A stretch of DNA of 64,000 nt from Chloracidobacterium sp. (GCA_016716365.1 JADJWM010000019.1:1-64000); one strand, 5' to 3'. Positions 8,756-18,025 are shown, numbered from the stretch's first letter. Numbers and translations are program-made. The notes: generated by a model from the letters alone, not told the origin.

Positions 8756-9988
8756 TTACTTCGGCCCGCCGGCGAGTTTGCCGATGAGCGAGAAGAGCGG
8801 AAGGTACATCGAAATAACGATCGAACCGATCGTGACGCCGAGGAATGCGATCAGCACCGGCTCGATCATTGCGAGCAGGTCGGCGATCGCCGTATCGACC
8901 TCTTCCTCATAAAAATCGGCGATCTTGCCGAGCATAGCGTCCATCGCACCGGTCTGTTCGCCGACGCCGATCATCTGCGAAACCATGTGCGGGAAGACAT
9001 TCGTCGCCTTCAGCGGATCGACGAAGTTCTCACCGCGTTCGACGCCCGCACGGACCTTCAGGATAGCGTCCTCGATCACCACGTTGCCGGCCGTTTTTGC
9101 GGTAATGTCCAGCGATTGAAGGATCGGAACACCGGAAGAGAGCAGCGTCGAAAGGATCCGCGAGAACCGCGCCACGGCGATCTTCCTCAGGATGCTTCCG
9201 AAGATCGGGAGCTTCAAAAGGATCGTGTCGATCTGCCAGCGGCCCTTTTCGGTCTTGTAATACTGCCGGATTCCGACCGCGGTCCCGATCGACGTCACAA
9301 GCAGGGCGATGCCGCCCCATCCGGCCAGGAATCCGCTTATGCCCATTACGATACGCGTCGGGAGCGGCAGCAATTCGCCCGGTCCCAGCAGGCCGATAAA
9401 GATCTGTTCGAACTGCGGGATCACGACGACCATGATCACGGCGATCGCCGCAATGGCGACCAGCACAACAGCTGCGGGGTAGATCGACGCCGAAACGATG
9501 CTTCGCCGCAGTTTAACGACCTTTTCGATGAGTGTCGCCAACCGCTGCAGGATCAGGTCGAGCACACCGCCCGTTTCGCCCGCTTCGACCATGTGCGTGT
9601 AGAGCGAATCGAAGACCTTGGGGTGCTTTTCCAGCGCCTGGAACAGCGTTGCTCCTTCCTCGACATTCTGGCGAACCTGATGCAGCACGTCCTTAAAGAA
9701 CGCGTTCTGCTGCTGGCTCGCAAGTATCTCGATACATTGGACGAGCGGAAGTCCCGCGTCGATCATGACCGAGAACTGACGCGTAAAGACCGCAAGTTCC
9801 TTTGCCCCGACCTTCTTGCGTCGCCCGAGCTTCGGGATCGAGATGACGTTTCCCTTTTCCGAGGCCTGCGTCATCACGATCTGCTCGCGTCTGAGCAGTG
9901 CACGGAGCTCGTCCTGGCTGGCGGCCTCGCGCTCGCCGGACACAAGCTCGTTCAGTCTGTTTCTGCCTTTATATGCGTAGGTTGGCAT
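8756..9988 (-). CDS. pilC: type IV pilus inner-membrane platform protein PilC
   Basis: Platform protein of the type IV pilus or type II secretion machine; it links the cytoplasmic ATPases PilB and PilT to pilus fibre assembly. 410 residues. The N-terminus MPTYAYKGRNRLNELVSGE is typical, followed by two T2SSF domains (about residues 75-200 and 275-400), each carrying the VPILQSLDI-type or MIDAGLPLVQ-type signature, and three membrane helices. Last gene of the pilB-pilT-pilC cluster; the 94-base gap from pilT is filled by a heptamer array. Confidence 0.93.
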   Translation of the reverse strand: MPTYAYKGRNRLNELVSGEREAASQDELRALLRREQIVMTQASEKGNVISIPKLGRRKKVGAKELAVFTRQFSVMIDAGLPLVQCIEILASQQQNAFFKDVLHQVRQNVEEGATLFQALEKHPKVFDSLYTHMVEAGETGGVLDLILQRLATLIEKVVKLRRSIVSASIYPAAVVLVAIAAIAVIMVVVIPQFEQIFIGLLGPGELLPLPTRIVMGISGFLAGWGGIALLVTSIGTAVGIRQYYKTEKGRWQIDTILLKLPIFGSILRKIAVARFSRILSTLLSSGVPILQSLDITAKTAGNVVIEDAILKVRAGVERGENFVDPLKATNVFPHMVSQMIGVGEQTGAMDAMLGKIADFYEEEVDTAIADLLAMIEPVLIAFLGVTIGSIVISMYLPLFSLIGKLAGGPK

Positions 9989-10021
9989 TGCTTTTTGTTA
10001 GCTCCGTGTTTAGTGCCGATC

Positions 10022-10084
10022 CTGGATCCCAAATTCCAGATTCCGAACTCCAGATTTCAAATTTCAGATCTCAAATTTCAAACT
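10022..10084. repeat. degenerate heptamer array between pilT and pilC
   Basis: Nine consecutive 7-base units with consensus CCAGATT/TCAAATT and no loss of phase. The last unit runs into the pilT stop codon (10083-10085). Same style of repeat as the other heptamer arrays in this window but with a different consensus. Confidence 0.85.
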
Positions 10085-11288
10085 ATCTCACCGGCGGCCT
10101 CGACCCGACGGGCCGGCCCTGTGCATACGGGCTTGCGTGGCCGCTTGGGGGAACTTTCGGCCGGTCCTGCCCGGTGTAGGATTGGTTCAGCCCCGAACCG
10201 CGTTCGATAAGCTCCTTCAGTTCGTCCGGGTTCGACGACCGCTGCGTCGCCACGTCGAGCGAGATCTGCTTCTTGTGATATAGCGTTGCGAGGGCCTGGT
10301 TGAACGTCTGCATCCCGAACTTGTCCTGCCCGGTCTGCATCATCGAATAGATCTGATGGATCTTGTCCTCGCGGATCAGGTTTCGGATGGCCGAGTTCGG
10401 TATCAAGATCTCGAGCGCCATCACACGGCCGTCACCCGTCGCCTTCGGCAGAAGGGCCTGACACATGATTCCTTCCAGCACAAGCGAAAGCTGCGTGCGG
10501 ACCTGCGCCTGCTGGGCCGACGGGAAGACGTCGATGATACGGTTGATCGTCGAATACGCCGAATTCGTGTGCAGCGTGGCGAACGTAAGGTGGCCCGTTT
10601 CAGCGATCCGGAGCGCCATCTCGATCGTCTCGAGGTCTCGCATTTCACCGACCAGCACGACGTCTGGATCCTGACGAAGGGCAGTACGCAGGGCGGATGC
10701 GAATGAATGCGTGTCGGCCGCGACCTCACGCTGATTGACGACGCAGCTTTTGTGGTTATGAAGAAATTCGATCGGGTCCTCGATCGTCAGGATATGCTCG
10801 TGACGCTCGACGTTGATCTTATCGATCATCGAAGCGAGCGTGGTCGATTTACCCGAACCGGTCGGTCCGGTGACGAGGATCAGGCCGCGCGGTTTTTTGC
10901 ACAGGTCCGACACGACAGGCGGGAGCCCAAGTCCTTCGAATGTTTTTATCTCGTAAGGGATCGCGCGGAAAACCGCCCCGACTGCACCCTTCTGGTTGAA
11001 TAGGTTCGCCCTGAATCGCGACATCCCCTTGAGTCCGAACGAGAAGTCGAGCTCGAGGTTTTCTTCGAAGCGGTGCTTCTGCGCGTCCGTAAGAACTGAA
11101 TACGCAAGCCGCTTCGTGTCCGCCGGCGTCATAACGCCGAAACCCGAGAGCGGTGCAAGGTGCCCGTGGACGCGGACCTGCGGCGGTGAGTTCGTCGTGA
11201 TATGAAGGTCCGACCCGCCGGCGTCGGTCATGCGGCGCAGGAGTTCGGGCAGGGTAATAGTGGTTTCCGGGTTGTTTTCGAGGTTCAT
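10083..11288 (-). CDS. pilT: type IV pilus retraction ATPase PilT
   Basis: Hexameric ATPase that depolymerises the pilus. 401 residues. It has the Walker A GPTGSGKST at about 141-149, an Asp box containing TIEDPIEFLH, a Walker B region with LVGEMRD, and the His box TGHLTFATLHTNSA. AIRNLIRE near the C-terminal part corresponds to the conserved AIRNLIRE motif required for retraction, which separates PilT from PilB. A Pro/Gly-rich C-terminal tail of about 30 residues is extra. The stop codon overlaps the last unit of a heptamer array. Confidence 0.95.
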   Translation of the reverse strand: MNLENNPETTITLPELLRRMTDAGGSDLHITTNSPPQVRVHGHLAPLSGFGVMTPADTKRLAYSVLTDAQKHRFEENLELDFSFGLKGMSRFRANLFNQKGAVGAVFRAIPYEIKTFEGLGLPPVVSDLCKKPRGLILVTGPTGSGKSTTLASMIDKINVERHEHILTIEDPIEFLHNHKSCVVNQREVAADTHSFASALRTALRQDPDVVLVGEMRDLETIEMALRIAETGHLTFATLHTNSAYSTINRIIDVFPSAQQAQVRTQLSLVLEGIMCQALLPKATGDGRVMALEILIPNSAIRNLIREDKIHQIYSMMQTGQDKFGMQTFNQALATLYHKKQISLDVATQRSSNPDELKELIERGSGLNQSYTGQDRPKVPPSGHASPYAQGRPVGSRPPVR

Positions 11289-11304
11289 ATCGAGGGCGGG
11301 GAAA

Positions 11305-11326
11305 GGAGGCCGTTTGGGCGGCCTCC
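11305..11326 (-). terminator. hairpin between the basic exported protein gene and pilT
   Basis: Perfect 8-bp inverted repeat (GGAGGCCG with CGGCCTCC) around a 6-base loop, followed on the minus strand by TTTCCCC. It may reduce read-through into pilT or be a processing signal inside the operon. Confidence 0.45.
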
Positions 11327-11340
11327 GGCAAAGTTTTTGA

Positions 11341-12141
11341 TCACTCCTTCACGGAAGCCTGCAGCGGCCGTGAACGGCTCTGCAGCGAGGTGATGACCTT
11401 TTCCGATTCTTCCGCGATCCTTTCGGCCGCATCTGTACGCGAGTCCGTCGCGACGCTGTAGATCCGTCCATTCACTTCCGTGAAATAGAACATCCTGGAA
11501 CTGACCCTGCCGCCGGGGGCCTGCGACTGGGCAACTACCACATAGACCGGCTTGCCGCCGATGTCCTTTTGATAGTCATTGACGACCCAACCGTTCTCTC
11601 GGATCATCCGGTTGATGACCTCTCGGCGGAGCGATGTTGTCGGCACGCCGCCGACGGTTCGGTGACGGCCCGTATTCACGGTCTCGCCCGTTGCCGGGCC
11701 GATCACCGAGATCGCCGCCGAACCTGCGCCGTTATCGACGCTGAACTGGAGTTCGCTGCCGGTCGCCTGGCTGCGCTTCCACGTGGCAGGTGCCGGATCG
11801 CCCGAGGGGAGCATTGCCGGGGCCGCTTTTGGTTCCGGGACCGGGACCTGAGCGGCCGCCTTCGGCTGCGGCTTCGCGGTCTGAGCCTTTCTCGCCTGGG
11901 CGAGTCGGATCTGCTTCAGCCTGAGCTTTCGGCGCTGAGCCCGAAGCCTCTTCTTGCGCCGCTCCTGGGCCCGGTAAAGCTGCCACCAGCGTTTGGAATA
12001 TTTCTTGACGCCCTTCCAGGACCTCTTCTTCTTATAACGCTTGGTCTTCTTCGCCCCTGCCTCGGCCATTTCGGTCGCCAGTGGAATTAACGCCCCGATT
12101 CCGATCAACAATGCTATCGATAGTGCGATTGCCCTAATCAT
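11341..12141 (-). CDS. exported, strongly basic protein in the pilus operon
   Basis: 266 residues with a clear signal peptide (ending about residue 28). Residues 32-90 are extraordinarily rich in Lys and Arg with several Trp and Tyr, then a Pro/Ala linker to about 125, then a folded domain of about 130 residues containing VYVVVAQSQ and MFYFTEVNGRIYSV. I do not recognise a family. It sits 15 bases after pilB and before pilT, which suggests a role linked to pili or to envelope or DNA binding, but this is inference from position and charge. Confidence 0.75.
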   Translation of the reverse strand: MIRAIALSIALLIGIGALIPLATEMAEAGAKKTKRYKKKRSWKGVKKYSKRWWQLYRAQERRKKRLRAQRRKLRLKQIRLAQARKAQTAKPQPKAAAQVPVPEPKAAPAMLPSGDPAPATWKRSQATGSELQFSVDNGAGSAAISVIGPATGETVNTGRHRTVGGVPTTSLRREVINRMIRENGWVVNDYQKDIGGKPVYVVVAQSQAPGGRVSSRMFYFTEVNGRIYSVATDSRTDAAERIAEESEKVITSLQSRSRPLQASVKE

Positions 12142-12156
12142 AATTCCTCCCTTTTC

Positions 12157-14016
12157 CTAAAGGACCGTTTCCTTCACAACTTCCTCCACTGTCGTTATGC
12201 CTTGCCTTAGCTTGGCCAATCCTGAACCGCGAAGCGTGATCATGCCGGATTCGATCGCCTTTCGGCGAAGTTCGATCGAGCTTGCCCCGATGATGATCAG
12301 TTCGCGAAGGTCATCTGTGACCTCCATAGTCTCGTAAAGCCCGACCCGGCCCTTGTATCCGGTGTTAAGGCATGTCTCGCATCCGGCGCCCTTGTACAGC
12401 GTCAGGTCTGCTGCTTCGTCCGCCGAAAATCCGATCTCGATGAGCGCTTCGGGCGGGATGTTCGCTTCTTCCTTGCAGTTCGAACATATCCGGCGGATAA
12501 GCCTTTGTGCCTGGATAATGTTGACGGAGGTCGCCACCAGAAAAGGCTCGATACCCATGTTCACAAGCCGCGAGACCGTCGAGGGTGCGTCGTTCGTGTG
12601 CAGCGTCGAGAGCACAAGGTGGCCCGTCAACGCGGCCTTGATCGCGATCTCGGCCGTCTCGAAATCCCGGATCTCACCGACCAGGATGATGTTCGGATCC
12701 TGACGCAGGAACGAGCGGAGTGCGGCGGCAAAATTCAGCCCGATCTGCTCCTTCATCTGCACCTGGTTGATGCCCTGAAGGTTGAATTCGACCGGATCTT
12801 CGGCCGTCATAATGTTCGTTTCGGGCGTGTTCAGCGACTGAAGCGCCGAATAAAGCGTGTTGGTCTTACCGGAACCGGTCGGCCCAGTCACAAGCACCAT
12901 TCCGTACGGGTTCGAGATGTTCCGCTGGAACTTTTCGAGGCTTTCGGGCTCGAAGCCGAGCTTCGTCATGTCGAGCATCAGCTTCTCTTTGTCGAGAAGA
13001 CGGAGCACGACCTTTTCGCCGAACAGCGTGGGAAGCGTCGAGACGCGGAAGTCGAGCTCCCGCGAACGGTTGTCGATCTTGACCTTGATCTTGATGCGTC
13101 CGTCCTGCGGCAGCCGCTTTTCAGAGATGTCCAGTTTGGACATGATCTTCAGCCTGGAGATCAGCGGGTCCCTCAGCTTCATCGGCGGATGCATGATGTC
13201 GTAAAGGACGCCGTCGATGCGGAATCGGATGCGGAAGTCTTTTTCGTAGGGCTCGATGTGGATATCCGATGCGCCGCGGCGAAGGCTGTCCACCATCAGG
13301 ATGTTCACGAGACGGACGACCGGAGCGTCCTGGCTCTCGCGTGTCAGCTGTGCCAGATCGATCTCTTCGTTTTCCTGGACCAGCTCGAATTCTTCGGCGT
13401 CGTGGCCCTCAAAATCGAAGTTGTTGATGTTGACGTCGATGTCTTCGGCCGAGATCTTCTGATTCTCGACAACGGATGGACCGGCACCGTTCTTTGAGTG
13501 GCCGTTCTTTCCGTTTCTTCCGTTGCGAAGGGCCGCGGCGGCCTTTTCGGTATCGATCGCAAACGCCGCGTCGAAGATGTCGATCTGTGTCGAACCGCCG
13601 TAATACTTTCCAACAGCCGACTGGATCGATGCCTCAGACGCGATGGCCGGTTCGACGTTGAATCCGGTCATGAACTTGATATCGTCCATCGCGAAGACAT
13701 TGGTCGGGTCGGCCATCGCCAACGTCAGCGTCGAACCGTTTCGCGACACGGGCAGCACCATGTACTTCAGCGCCACCTCCTGAGATATCAGCCTGATCAC
13801 TTCATCCTCGATCTGAAAGAGGTCGAGGTTGATCGACGGAACGCCGTATTGACGCGACAGCACCGAGGTGATCACGTCGTCCGAGATTATCCCGAGCTTG
13901 ACGAGGTTTGACCCGAGCCGTCCGCCGGATGTCCGCTGGTAATCGAGCGCCTGACGCAGCTGTTCCGGCGTCACCAGATTCTCACGGACAAGAATTTCCC
14001 CTAGTTTTGCTGACAT
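12157..14016 (-). CDS. pilB: type IV pilus extension ATPase PilB
   Basis: Cytoplasmic hexameric ATPase that drives pilus polymerisation. 619 residues. The N-terminal MshEN-type domain (residues 1-150, MSAKLGEILVRENLVT) often binds cyclic di-GMP in PilB homologues. The catalytic domain has Walker A GPTGSGKT near 378, an Asp box TAEDPVEFN, Walker B ILVGEIRD, and the zinc site CSNC near 510 with CETC near 547. A low-complexity acidic/Asn-rich insert (residues 165-225) lies between the domains. First gene of the pilus operon, preceded by a good promoter. Confidence 0.95.
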   Translation of the reverse strand: MSAKLGEILVRENLVTPEQLRQALDYQRTSGGRLGSNLVKLGIISDDVITSVLSRQYGVPSINLDLFQIEDEVIRLISQEVALKYMVLPVSRNGSTLTLAMADPTNVFAMDDIKFMTGFNVEPAIASEASIQSAVGKYYGGSTQIDIFDAAFAIDTEKAAAALRNGRNGKNGHSKNGAGPSVVENQKISAEDIDVNINNFDFEGHDAEEFELVQENEEIDLAQLTRESQDAPVVRLVNILMVDSLRRGASDIHIEPYEKDFRIRFRIDGVLYDIMHPPMKLRDPLISRLKIMSKLDISEKRLPQDGRIKIKVKIDNRSRELDFRVSTLPTLFGEKVVLRLLDKEKLMLDMTKLGFEPESLEKFQRNISNPYGMVLVTGPTGSGKTNTLYSALQSLNTPETNIMTAEDPVEFNLQGINQVQMKEQIGLNFAAALRSFLRQDPNIILVGEIRDFETAEIAIKAALTGHLVLSTLHTNDAPSTVSRLVNMGIEPFLVATSVNIIQAQRLIRRICSNCKEEANIPPEALIEIGFSADEAADLTLYKGAGCETCLNTGYKGRVGLYETMEVTDDLRELIIIGASSIELRRKAIESGMITLRGSGLAKLRQGITTVEEVVKETVL

Positions 14017-14133
14017 CTAAATGTATCGATTCCTATCGCCGGGCGGGCCAGTTGGAAAACTTGGAAGCTAAACTGTTTGAATCATTAAGGATAGGCCGGT
14101 CAATGACGATGAGTACAACATCGTTCAAAGAAA

Positions 14134-14162
14134 ATAATAGATGTTTGGCAAAAGAGTGTCAA
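14134..14162 (-). promoter_or_regulatory. sigma70-type promoter of the pil operon
   Basis: On the minus strand TTGACA (plus-strand 14157-14162) and TATTAT (14134-14139) are spaced by exactly 17 bases. Transcription would start near 14127, leaving a leader of about 110 bases before pilB. One of the two best promoters in the window. Confidence 0.72.
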
Positions 14163-14234
14163 GGATTCTTTTTGAATTCCCGGTGAGTGAAATTCGTTCA
14201 GAATGCCCTGCCGCGGCCGGATCTCAGGTCGGGC

Positions 14235-15161
14235 TCACTGTTTTTGAAGCTGGACGATAAACGATTCAAAGGCGGCCGATTCCGGGTGTCCCGGGAAAAG
14301 CCTTAAGAACTCGCGATAGAGGGCGATGGCTTCCTGATTCTTGTTCTGGGTCTCGTAGATAAGGCCCAGCATCTGATATATCACAACCGATTCGGGAGCC
14401 CCGGAAAGTTGTTTGATCGAGGTCGACAGATACTTAGCTGCTTCGGTGTAATTCGCGGCCTCGTTCCGAAAGTCCCCGGCGGACCCGAACGCTTCGGCCC
14501 GATCCTTATAAAGAAGGCCGAGCCCGGCGTACGCCTCCGGCTGGAATCCGGCGCCTTGCGTGATCGCCCTCTTGAAAGCAGCGATCGCCTTATCTTCTTC
14601 GCCGACGCTCTTGAAGAATCGGCCCTCGATCGCCGAGATCTCGGCATTTGCAGGCCCGAGGCGCCGGGCACCCTTCAAGGCCTCTTCGGCCCGGCTGAAG
14701 TCGCCGCCATCCAGCAGGACGCGTACAAGTCCGATATGTGCGTCGATGAACGCTGGCTTTATCTCGATCGCTTTGCGATAGGCAGCGGCTGCTTTAGCGC
14801 GATCGACCGTCGAACTCTTTTCAGCCTCCTGAAAGGCAAGCTCAGCCGGGTCCTCAGTCTTGTTCAACGCGATCGTGATCGGAGCGGTCCCGCGGGCCGG
14901 GATCGTTTTCACAGCCTGCGCGAATCCGTCGGCACGGACGCGGACCTGCCGCCTTCCGGCGTCCACCTGCTTGATCGTCAGAACGCCGTCGGCATTCGCC
15001 TTTCCGTAAAGCACACCGTCGATCCAGACCGATGCGTTCGGCTCGGTCTTGACGGTGATCGACCGTGGGGGGGATTGAGCGGCCGCCGCGGATAGGGCCG
15101 TAAGGGCGGCCGCTGCAAGCAGCCAGCCTTTAATTCTTCGGGGTTTCCGTCTCTTCGACAA
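14235..15161 (-). CDS. PEGA and TPR domain protein, exported
   Basis: 308 residues. A signal peptide or anchor (residues 13-29) is followed by a PEGA domain (about 32-100; ITVKTEPNASVWIDGVLYG, then RVRADGF), a fold common in surface-exposed proteins. From about 110 to the end there are four or five TPR repeats (AAAYRKAIEIKPAF, GRFFKSVGEEDKAIAAFKRAI, LLYKDRAEAFG). Probably a periplasmic scaffold. It overlaps the upstream DUF389 gene by 32 bases, so it is likely co-translated with it. Confidence 0.78.
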   Translation of the reverse strand: MSKRRKPRRIKGWLLAAAALTALSAAAAQSPPRSITVKTEPNASVWIDGVLYGKANADGVLTIKQVDAGRRQVRVRADGFAQAVKTIPARGTAPITIALNKTEDPAELAFQEAEKSSTVDRAKAAAAYRKAIEIKPAFIDAHIGLVRVLLDGGDFSRAEEALKGARRLGPANAEISAIEGRFFKSVGEEDKAIAAFKRAITQGAGFQPEAYAGLGLLYKDRAEAFGSAGDFRNEAANYTEAAKYLSTSIKQLSGAPESVVIYQMLGLIYETQNKNQEAIALYREFLRLFPGHPESAAFESFIVQLQKQ

Positions 15162-16524
15162 CCTTATTAGTTTCCTCGGATATTTCTATCGGTTCGAACG
15201 GCCAAAAGATCCTGGACGCTCTCTCGATCTCCGCCAATGCCGCCCTGACCGCACCCGGGCCGACACCTTCGCGGAATTTAACGATCAGCTTTCGTGTAGT
15301 TTTCGATGATTCACCTTCCGGCGTGGTTGCAGGAGTTTCCCAGTAGGCGTTCTCGATCCTTTCTTCGCCCTCGATCAATTGCCTGACGAATTCGCTCTCC
15401 CGGCTCGCAACGGCAGAGACCGCATCCAGCCTGGACCGGAGTTCGTCGATCTCGGACTGCCTTCGTTCAACGACATCCGAGAGCAGCCTCAATTGGCTCG
15501 TCACATCACTTTCGACCGTGCTTGCAAGTCGCTCAAAGTCCTGTCGCGGAACGTTCATCTGCATCATTCGAAGGTCGATCCCCTCCAGCCCGTAACGGGC
15601 CATCGCCGCTCGCAGCAGATCCATCTCGGTCTTCTCGGAACCCCTGCCGACGCAGTAGATCTTAAGTGTGCCGTTACCCGGCTCGCCGTCCAGGTCCCAT
15701 CTGATCGGGATCCGGTCGTCGCGGCGGATCTCGGTGTTCACGAAGTTTCGGATACCCCGATCGACCCGAAGTTTTTGGATAAGCCCATAGAATATGATCG
15801 CGCTTGGAAGCGTTATTATGATCGCAAGCCCGATGATCGCCCTTCTTACGGTGACGCTCTGTTCCTCGTCGAGCTTTGCACGGGCCGGAAAACGAAGGAT
15901 CTTTGATATCAAGTAGGTCGCAAGGGCGATAAAGAATGCGTTGATGAAGTATAAATAGAATGCTCCGAGAAAGATCGTCGAATTTCCCCGTGCAAGGCCG
16001 AAGCCGGCCGTGCATATCGGCGGCATAAGGGCCGTTGCGATTGCGACGCCTGGGATCGCGCTCGTCTTCTTGCTTCGCGAACCGGCCACTATGCCCGCCA
16101 CCCCGCCGAAGAACGCAACGCCGACATCGAGCAGCGTCGGCGTCGTCCGGGCCTCGAGCTCGCTCGTAAGCTCGCCGAGCGGCGTCAGTGAAAAATACAA
16201 AAAGCTCGCTCCGATCGAAAGGGCGGTCGCAAGCGAAAGATTGCCTAAGGCCCTCCGAAGCAGATTTCGATCAACGATCGCAAACCCGAGGCCGACACCA
16301 AGGATCGGCGACATCAGCGGCGAGATGAGCATTGCCCCGATGATCACGGCCGATGAATTCAGGTCGAGCCCGATCGACGCGAGTATTGCCGAACAGATCA
16401 ACAGCCAAATGTTCGATCGGCGAATTTCGACGTTTTCGCGAATGTCCTCGATCGTGCCATTCACGTCGGTCCCGCTGTGGATCGAGACACTTTGCCGGGC
16501 AAACCGCCACCATTTCGTCAACAT
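15130..16524 (-). CDS. DUF389 membrane protein
   Basis: 464 residues. The N-terminal half (about 30-260) is the DUF389 domain with six or so membrane helices and the conserved stretch SSAVIIGAMLISPLMSPILG. The C-terminal half is soluble, with a helical segment (about 330-400) and a short conserved block near EIERASRIFWPFEPIEI. DUF389 proteins have no proven function; transport or sensing has been suggested. It starts ten bases after the antiporter gene, so the three genes probably form one operon. Confidence 0.85.
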   Translation of the reverse strand: MLTKWWRFARQSVSIHSGTDVNGTIEDIRENVEIRRSNIWLLICSAILASIGLDLNSSAVIIGAMLISPLMSPILGVGLGFAIVDRNLLRRALGNLSLATALSIGASFLYFSLTPLGELTSELEARTTPTLLDVGVAFFGGVAGIVAGSRSKKTSAIPGVAIATALMPPICTAGFGLARGNSTIFLGAFYLYFINAFFIALATYLISKILRFPARAKLDEEQSVTVRRAIIGLAIIITLPSAIIFYGLIQKLRVDRGIRNFVNTEIRRDDRIPIRWDLDGEPGNGTLKIYCVGRGSEKTEMDLLRAAMARYGLEGIDLRMMQMNVPRQDFERLASTVESDVTSQLRLLSDVVERRQSEIDELRSRLDAVSAVASRESEFVRQLIEGEERIENAYWETPATTPEGESSKTTRKLIVKFREGVGPGAVRAALAEIERASRIFWPFEPIEISEETNKVVEETETPKN

Positions 16525-16534
16525 AGTCTCACCG

Positions 16535-17776
16535 TCAACCGATCCGCGGGTAAATGTCTGAAATGTCGGTATCGACGATCACATCATCGATGCCGTCATG
16601 GTCCTTATCCTCTGAATATAAAAGCTTTATCAGCGGCGGGGCGATAAGTGTCGTGGCGACAGCCATGAACAGGACGGCGGCAAAGAACCGTTCGGTAATG
16701 ACGGCAAAGCTGAGCCCGATCTGGGCCACGACGATCCCGACCTCGCCCCGCGGGATCATCCCGACGCCGATCTGGGCCATCTCGCGAGGCTTCATTCCCC
16801 AGGCCCCCAGGCCGCAGCCGATAAATTTCGTGATAACGGCGGCTATCGTTATGATGACCGCCAGAAGCACGACATCCCAATCTTTGAACACCGCAAGATT
16901 CAGCTGCATTCCGATGTTCACAAGAAAGAACGGAACGAAGAATTCTGTCACGCCGTTCGTCAGCTTGTGCATTCCGTAGTTGCCTTCGGTGGCTTCGGCC
17001 ATTGCCATCCCGGCGAGGAACGCTCCGATGATCGCGGCGACGCCGACATAGATCGAAGCAACGGACAAACCCAGGCAAAGTATCAGCCCGATATTGAAGA
17101 AGGGCTTGCTCAGTTTGAGCTTTCGCACTCGCGGCGCCAGCCGGTTCATCACCTTTGAGCCGACCAATGCGACGAAAATAACGAAAAGGATCGCCAGTCC
17201 TGCCGTCTTGCCGAGTTCGACGTAATCGACCGAACCGGTGCTCATCGCCGAAACGACCGAGAGGATTATCAGCCCGAGGATGTCGTCGATCACGGCTGCC
17301 CCGAGAATGATCCTCGCGGTCTGAAGGTCGAGCAGGCCCATCGAACCGAGTACGCGGGCCGTGATCCCGACCGAGGTCGCGACGAGCGCCGCCCCGATGA
17401 ACATCGCCTCGACAAACGAGCCGTCCCACGCCATCGCGATCACATAGCCCGCGATGAACGGCAGGATCACACCCAGCGTCCCGACAAACAGGGCTTTCTT
17501 GCCGACCCTGAAAACGCTCTGCGGCTTTGTCTCGAGCCCCACCATGAAAAGCAGGAAGATCACGCCGACCTCGGCCAGGACCCCGATCATCTCCGACGGC
17601 CTGACCCAACCCAAAAGGCTCGGTCCGATGATCACGCCGGCCAGGATCTCGCCGACCACCGCCGGCTGCCTCAGCCGTTCAAAGACCTCCGCCATTAGCT
17701 TGGCGGCCGCTATCATTATGAATAGCGAAAGGATCACGCCGGACTGTTCGGTCGCTGCTGCAAGTACGATTGGCAT
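16535..17776 (-). CDS. cation:proton antiporter (CPA2, Kef/NapA-like)
   Basis: 413 residues, with 11-13 predicted helices of the sodium/hydrogen exchanger domain. Family hallmarks are GEILAGVIIGPSLLGW near the N-terminus, AAVIDDILGL (the transport Asp pair region, about residue 155) and MIPRGEVGIVVAQ toward the end. There is no TrkA-N or RCK regulatory domain; instead a short acidic tail (DKDHDGIDDVIVDTD) that looks like a calcium-binding thrombospondin-type or EF-like loop. The ion cannot be assigned. First gene of the operon with DUF389 and PEGA-TPR. Confidence 0.87.
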   Translation of the reverse strand: MPIVLAAATEQSGVILSLFIMIAAAKLMAEVFERLRQPAVVGEILAGVIIGPSLLGWVRPSEMIGVLAEVGVIFLLFMVGLETKPQSVFRVGKKALFVGTLGVILPFIAGYVIAMAWDGSFVEAMFIGAALVATSVGITARVLGSMGLLDLQTARIILGAAVIDDILGLIILSVVSAMSTGSVDYVELGKTAGLAILFVIFVALVGSKVMNRLAPRVRKLKLSKPFFNIGLILCLGLSVASIYVGVAAIIGAFLAGMAMAEATEGNYGMHKLTNGVTEFFVPFFLVNIGMQLNLAVFKDWDVVLLAVIITIAAVITKFIGCGLGAWGMKPREMAQIGVGMIPRGEVGIVVAQIGLSFAVITERFFAAVLFMAVATTLIAPPLIKLLYSEDKDHDGIDDVIVDTDISDIYPRIG

Positions 17777-17908
17777 AAACTCTGCTGCGCTTGAGTAAAA
17801 CTAACGAAACATCATTTTATCAACCGTCAGAGTTCAAAACCAAAACGCGGCCTTCCGGTCGCGCAGCGACAACGATCGGCCCCCGTTCCAAAGCGCTCCC
17901 CAAATAAC

Positions 17909-17936
17909 TTGCATTTTCGCCGCCGCAAACTATAAT
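17909..17936 (+). promoter_or_regulatory. sigma70-type promoter of tRNA-Met
   Basis: TTGCAT (17909-17914) and a perfect TATAAT (17931-17936) are spaced by 16 bases. Transcription would start about five bases before the tRNA 5' end at 17948. Confidence 0.75.
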
Positions 17937-17947
17937 CAAGGGTTCGT

Positions 17948-18024
17948 GGCTGGGTAGCTCAGCTGGTTAGAGCGCGGGATTCATAACCCCGAGGTCGGGA
18001 GTTCAAGTCTCCCCCCCGCCACCA
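17948..18024 (+). tRNA. tRNA-Met (CAT anticodon), carries attL of an integrated element
   Basis: A 77-base cloverleaf including an encoded CCA end. D arm GCTC/GAGC, anticodon loop TTCATAA with anticodon CAT, T stem GGGAG/CTCCC with loop TTCAAGT. The acceptor stem GGCTGGG/CCCCGCC has one T-C mismatch at pair 4-69, and the anticodon stem has an A-C mismatch at 31-39. Isoacceptor identity (elongator Met or the lysidine-modified Ile form) cannot be fixed from sequence, though it does not look like initiator tRNA. Its 3' half is duplicated at 23131-23182. Confidence 0.9.
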
Positions 18025-18025
18025 C
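17975..18025 (+). repeat. attL: tRNA-Met 3' half
   Basis: Left copy of a direct repeat of about 50 bases that spans the anticodon loop to just past CCA. Compared with the right copy it differs by one G/T near the start and one C fewer in the long C run. This is the classic attachment site of tyrosine-integrase elements. Confidence 0.85.

Noticed and set aside
8987..10210. 407-codon open frame antisense to pilC
   Set aside because: Shadow of pilC in GC-rich DNA; the translation is His/Arg/Asp-rich with no domain, while pilC is unmistakable.
12505..13497. 330-codon open frame antisense to pilB
   Set aside because: Shadow of the catalytic core of pilB; no sensible protein.
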